The notes under the pieces: generated by a model
Database searches by the model: none
What the model saw: the letters and a program-made list of their open reading frames with translations, nothing else
Told to the model about the DNA's origin: nothing
Shown: in pieces, positions 61,763 to 64,000 of the stretch
How the letters are laid out: each line of letters begins with the position of its first letter
How positions within the stretch are numbered: the first letter of the stretch is position 1
Assembly: GCA_934691625.1 (NCBI GenBank)
Contig: CAKUTA010000002.1
Coordinates: 186,001-250,000 of the forward strand
Length of the DNA stretch: 64,000 bases
DNA from: an uncultured Bacteroidales bacterium
Lineage (GTDB): Bacteria; Bacteroidota; Bacteroidia; Bacteroidales; UBA932
Direction of reading: 5' to 3'
Program-made: the position numbers and the translations under genes

Positions 61763-63421
61763 ATGAAAAGATATGATAATGTCCTTATGAAGGGACTCTA
61801 TATGGCAGCAGCGGCATTGACATTGACCTTTGCCGGCTGTTCGAAGAACGACGGATCGGAACCGGAGCAGACTGAGCCGGAAGTCCTGGTAGGCAAGGTT
61901 GAGGTCTCATCCTCTCAGGTGGTGTTTCCTGTGGATGGAGGCTCGAAGACTGTTGTGGTCTCTACCAATGGAGAATGGCATCTGGACTGTGACTATACCT
62001 GGATAACCATTTCGGCCGATGCTGCCACTGGTGCCATCACCATTGGCGCGGATAAGAATACCACAGGAGGCGTGCGTTATGGAGTGGTGTCCGTGATCTG
62101 CGGAGATGAAGGATATACTGACAGCAAGGATATCCGCATCATGCAGACCTATGAGCCGGAAGACCTCGTGAAGGATGGTGTTACAGCGAACTGCTACATC
62201 GCCGCTCTGAACTCGTTGTACCGTTTCCCTGCAAAGGTGAAGGGTAACGGCGCCGGGGACGGCAATTCTAAATACATCGAGGCTGAAGGCCTGGAGATAA
62301 AGAACGCCGCATACGCTGAACTTATATGGGAGGCCACCCTTGACGGGGACAGGACCAGAAGCACATACGTCATCGATGGCACTCCTATGTATGACGGGGA
62401 GAACATATATTTCTCTACAGGCAAGACCCCCGGCAACGCGGTCATCGCTATATGCGCTGCTGATGGGACTGTGCTCTGGAGCTGGCATATATGGGTCACA
62501 GACCAGGAAATCTCCACGAAGACAGATGACAAGGGGCTTGTATGGATGGACAGGAACCTCGGAGCGTTGAGTGCTAAGCCTGCCGATGCGGTCAATTCCA
62601 GAGGCCTGTTCTACCAGTGGGGCAGAAAGGATCCGTTCCTTCCGTCAGCAGCCACATTTGTGGATATGCCGACCATACATTATGACGATGACTCCGATAC
62701 ACAGAATGCCAAGTATGCCGAGCTTATAAAGCTTCGTCCTTCTGCGAATGTGGCAAATGTTCAGCATGGTGAGGGCTCAAGGGCTATCGCTACCGAGACT
62801 GCAATAGTCAAGTATTCCGCTCCTGGCAATGCTGTATATGCCGTGCAGCACCCGGAGACATATATTTCCATTCATTCTGTATATTCCGGTGGTATCAAAT
62901 GTGACTGGTATATCATGAGTCCTGACAATACTTCCAAGGATCAGATCGAGTCCAACCTGTGGGGCAACACGTCCACGGATGTGAAATATAAGAGCATCTT
63001 CGATCCGTGCCCTGCCGGGTATGTAGTACCTAAGGCCAATGCTTTCGCTGAACTTGCAAGCAATGAGTCTGCAAGAAGAGTCGATGTCACTTACGATAGC
63101 GATAATAATGAGACAGGCAAGGTCTGGGTTGAGGATGAAGATGGCTATGGCTGGTATTGGAAGAACTGCGAGGATAATTACTTCCCTAAGGCCGGAATGC
63201 TTAGCCTATTCGGACGTCCTCAGTATACCTGCGAGAATCTGTATTACTGGACAGCAGAAGGGGTGTCTCAGGAAAAGGATCCTTGGGGGCTCTCGAATTG
63301 CCTGTTTGTCAATGCCGGAAGGCTCTTCTTCGGAGTATATTATACCGGAAGTGCGCTCAGTGACCCTTCAGGTCTTGGGGCACGCGGGTTCGGAGGCAAT
63401 GTAAGGTGTGTGAAAGAGTAG
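61763..63421 (+). CDS. BACON-domain lipoprotein with FISUMP-like C-terminal domain
   Basis: 552 residues. Lipobox FAGC (Cys26; an ATG at residue 9 would also give a good signal), acidic residues after it, one BACON domain (about 45-130; VVFPVDGGSKTVVVSTNGEW), and a large C-terminal domain (about 230-552) with WMDRNLGALSAK, GLFYQWGRKDPFLPS, FDPCPAGYVVPK and the ending GGNVRCVKE, typical of Fibrobacter succinogenes major-domain (FISUMP) proteins in Bacteroidota surface lipoproteins. Lies 21 bases after the repeat-protein gene and was probably co-transcribed with it; after the 5' loss upstream its expression is uncertain. Confidence 0.8.
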   Translation: MKRYDNVLMKGLYMAAAALTLTFAGCSKNDGSEPEQTEPEVLVGKVEVSSSQVVFPVDGGSKTVVVSTNGEWHLDCDYTWITISADAATGAITIGADKNTTGGVRYGVVSVICGDEGYTDSKDIRIMQTYEPEDLVKDGVTANCYIAALNSLYRFPAKVKGNGAGDGNSKYIEAEGLEIKNAAYAELIWEATLDGDRTRSTYVIDGTPMYDGENIYFSTGKTPGNAVIAICAADGTVLWSWHIWVTDQEISTKTDDKGLVWMDRNLGALSAKPADAVNSRGLFYQWGRKDPFLPSAATFVDMPTIHYDDDSDTQNAKYAELIKLRPSANVANVQHGEGSRAIATETAIVKYSAPGNAVYAVQHPETYISIHSVYSGGIKCDWYIMSPDNTSKDQIESNLWGNTSTDVKYKSIFDPCPAGYVVPKANAFAELASNESARRVDVTYDSDNNETGKVWVEDEDGYGWYWKNCEDNYFPKAGMLSLFGRPQYTCENLYYWTAEGVSQEKDPWGLSNCLFVNAGRLFFGVYYTGSALSDPSGLGARGFGGNVRCVKE

Positions 63422-63435
63422 ATTTTTAGTGATTT

Positions 63436-63479
63436 TTACAGTCCGTAAGAATTCGGCACTGATTTATTACGGACTGTAA
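63436..63479. terminator. Perfect 13-bp inverted repeat after the lipoprotein gene
   Basis: TTACAGTCCGTAA occurs at 63436-63448 and its exact reverse complement at 63467-63479, separated by 18 bases. Position just after a stop codon suggests a terminator, although no T-run follows. Confidence 0.6.
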
Positions 63480-63927
63480 GTATTAAAATTTATTTGCTGC
63501 CGGATTGTTGTAAAACGATATGGTTTTAATTTTTATAAAGGCTGACAGATAGCGTTTAAAGGCATTGATGCCGGTAAAATTTTTCTCATTGAAAATTGTA
63601 AGTGAAGAAATTTGTTTATATCTTTAGCTCAGGACTTGAAAGATGCCGATTCTGTCAGGCTTGCCGGCTGATTGACATTTTTGGGTTGATACCTATTGTT
63701 TTAACATAGATATATTAGAATTTCTAACCTTGACTGCCGCAACATCGTGAGATGCAGCGGCAGTTTTATTGTCGTCATTGTCAGGCTGGAGAAAATATGG
63801 ACTCACCCTTGCCGTATCAGCATTAATCTGTATATTTACACTTTCTTTCCTGGTTATAATACCGTGAAGCTCATGAAAAACCAATAATGCATTGATAACA
63901 ATTATTTTTATTTTAGTTTTTTATATC
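63480..63927. other. Non-coding AT-rich region with a second hairpin
   Basis: No convincing gene in 448 bases. ACTGCCGC (63733-63740) and GCGGCAGT (63757-63764) form a stem followed by TTTATT, a likely terminator on the + strand. Confidence 0.45.
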
Positions 63928-64000
63928 ATGATAGCATTCATTATCTGGATTATCGGCCTGGTCCTGACGGTCAAGGCTGCTCTTGAAGTGTGGAACCTCA
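63928..64000 (+). CDS. Start of a small membrane protein, cut by window edge
   Basis: Only 24 residues are visible: an ATG followed by a strongly hydrophobic helix (MIAFIIWIIGLVLTVKAALE) and EVWNL. Likely the first TM segment of a small membrane protein; family not determinable. Confidence 0.5.
   Translation, partial: MIAFIIWIIGLVLTVKAALEVWNL

Noticed and set aside
63693..63884. 63-codon minus frame near the right edge
   Set aside because: Spans a hairpin and AT-rich non-coding DNA; no promoter box and no recognisable protein.

Overview
The window is chromosomal DNA from a Bacteroidota bacterium, most likely a gut-type member of the order Bacteroidales. The evidence is Bacteroidota-specific families (DUF4270, DUF3098, DUF4294, DUF4625, SusC/SusD, BACON, DUF6528), ECF sigma/FecR pairs, acidic residues after many lipoprotein cysteines, and promoters of the phylum type (TTTG near -33, TAnnTTTG near -7) in front of many genes. 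Genus cannot be decided from sequence alone. No tRNA, rRNA or CRISPR array was seen.

Layout. 1-8.5 kb is housekeeping: the end of uvrC, a PnuC transporter, acpP, a one-lobe glycogen-synthase-like gene with a DUF4270 lipoprotein, then ftsX-DUF3098-uppP-lpxH and a convergent DUF4294 gene. 8.7-19.5 kb is a ribosomal block running from rplP to rplQ, with secY, map, infA and rpoA. The usual upstream genes rpsJ to rpsC are absent and rplP has its own promoter. 19.6-26.5 kb holds a membrane pyrophosphatase (hppA), an orphan LacI regulator, an MlaEF-type lipid transporter pair and a ComM/YifB ATPase.

26.6-34.2 kb is the most distinctive accessory region. It encodes a Fur-family regulator, a perfect 35-bp palindrome at a divergent promoter region, a small His/Cys membrane protein, two TonB-dependent receptors and two histidine-rich DUF4625 lipoproteins. 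Diverged direct repeats of about 215 bp lie at its left edge and before its last gene. It looks like a metal (probably zinc) uptake module; the metal is inferred. 34.5-45.1 kb is a SusC/SusD-type uptake locus with a FecR anti-sigma factor near the front, two beta-propeller lipoproteins, no glycoside hydrolase, and its ECF sigma gene at the far end. 45.2-48 kb has an inactive-looking NagB domain fused to a PIG-L deacetylase, followed by canonical nagB.

48.2-54.4 kb encodes a TPR protein with an EnvC-like factor, an ECF sigma factor overlapping a gene that appears to fuse an anti-sigma segment to an outer-membrane barrel, and an unassigned lipoprotein. 54.4-59.9 kb holds tsaE, ispE, nrdG, nrdD and a phosphopantetheinyl transferase. 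60-63.4 kb has a BspA-like repeat gene that has lost its 5' end at a small transposon-like repeat, and a BACON/FISUMP-like lipoprotein. That 160-bp repeat has terminal inverted repeats and an internal hairpin, and occurs three times (26.8, 55.9 and 59.9 kb). It is the clearest undescribed DNA element here.
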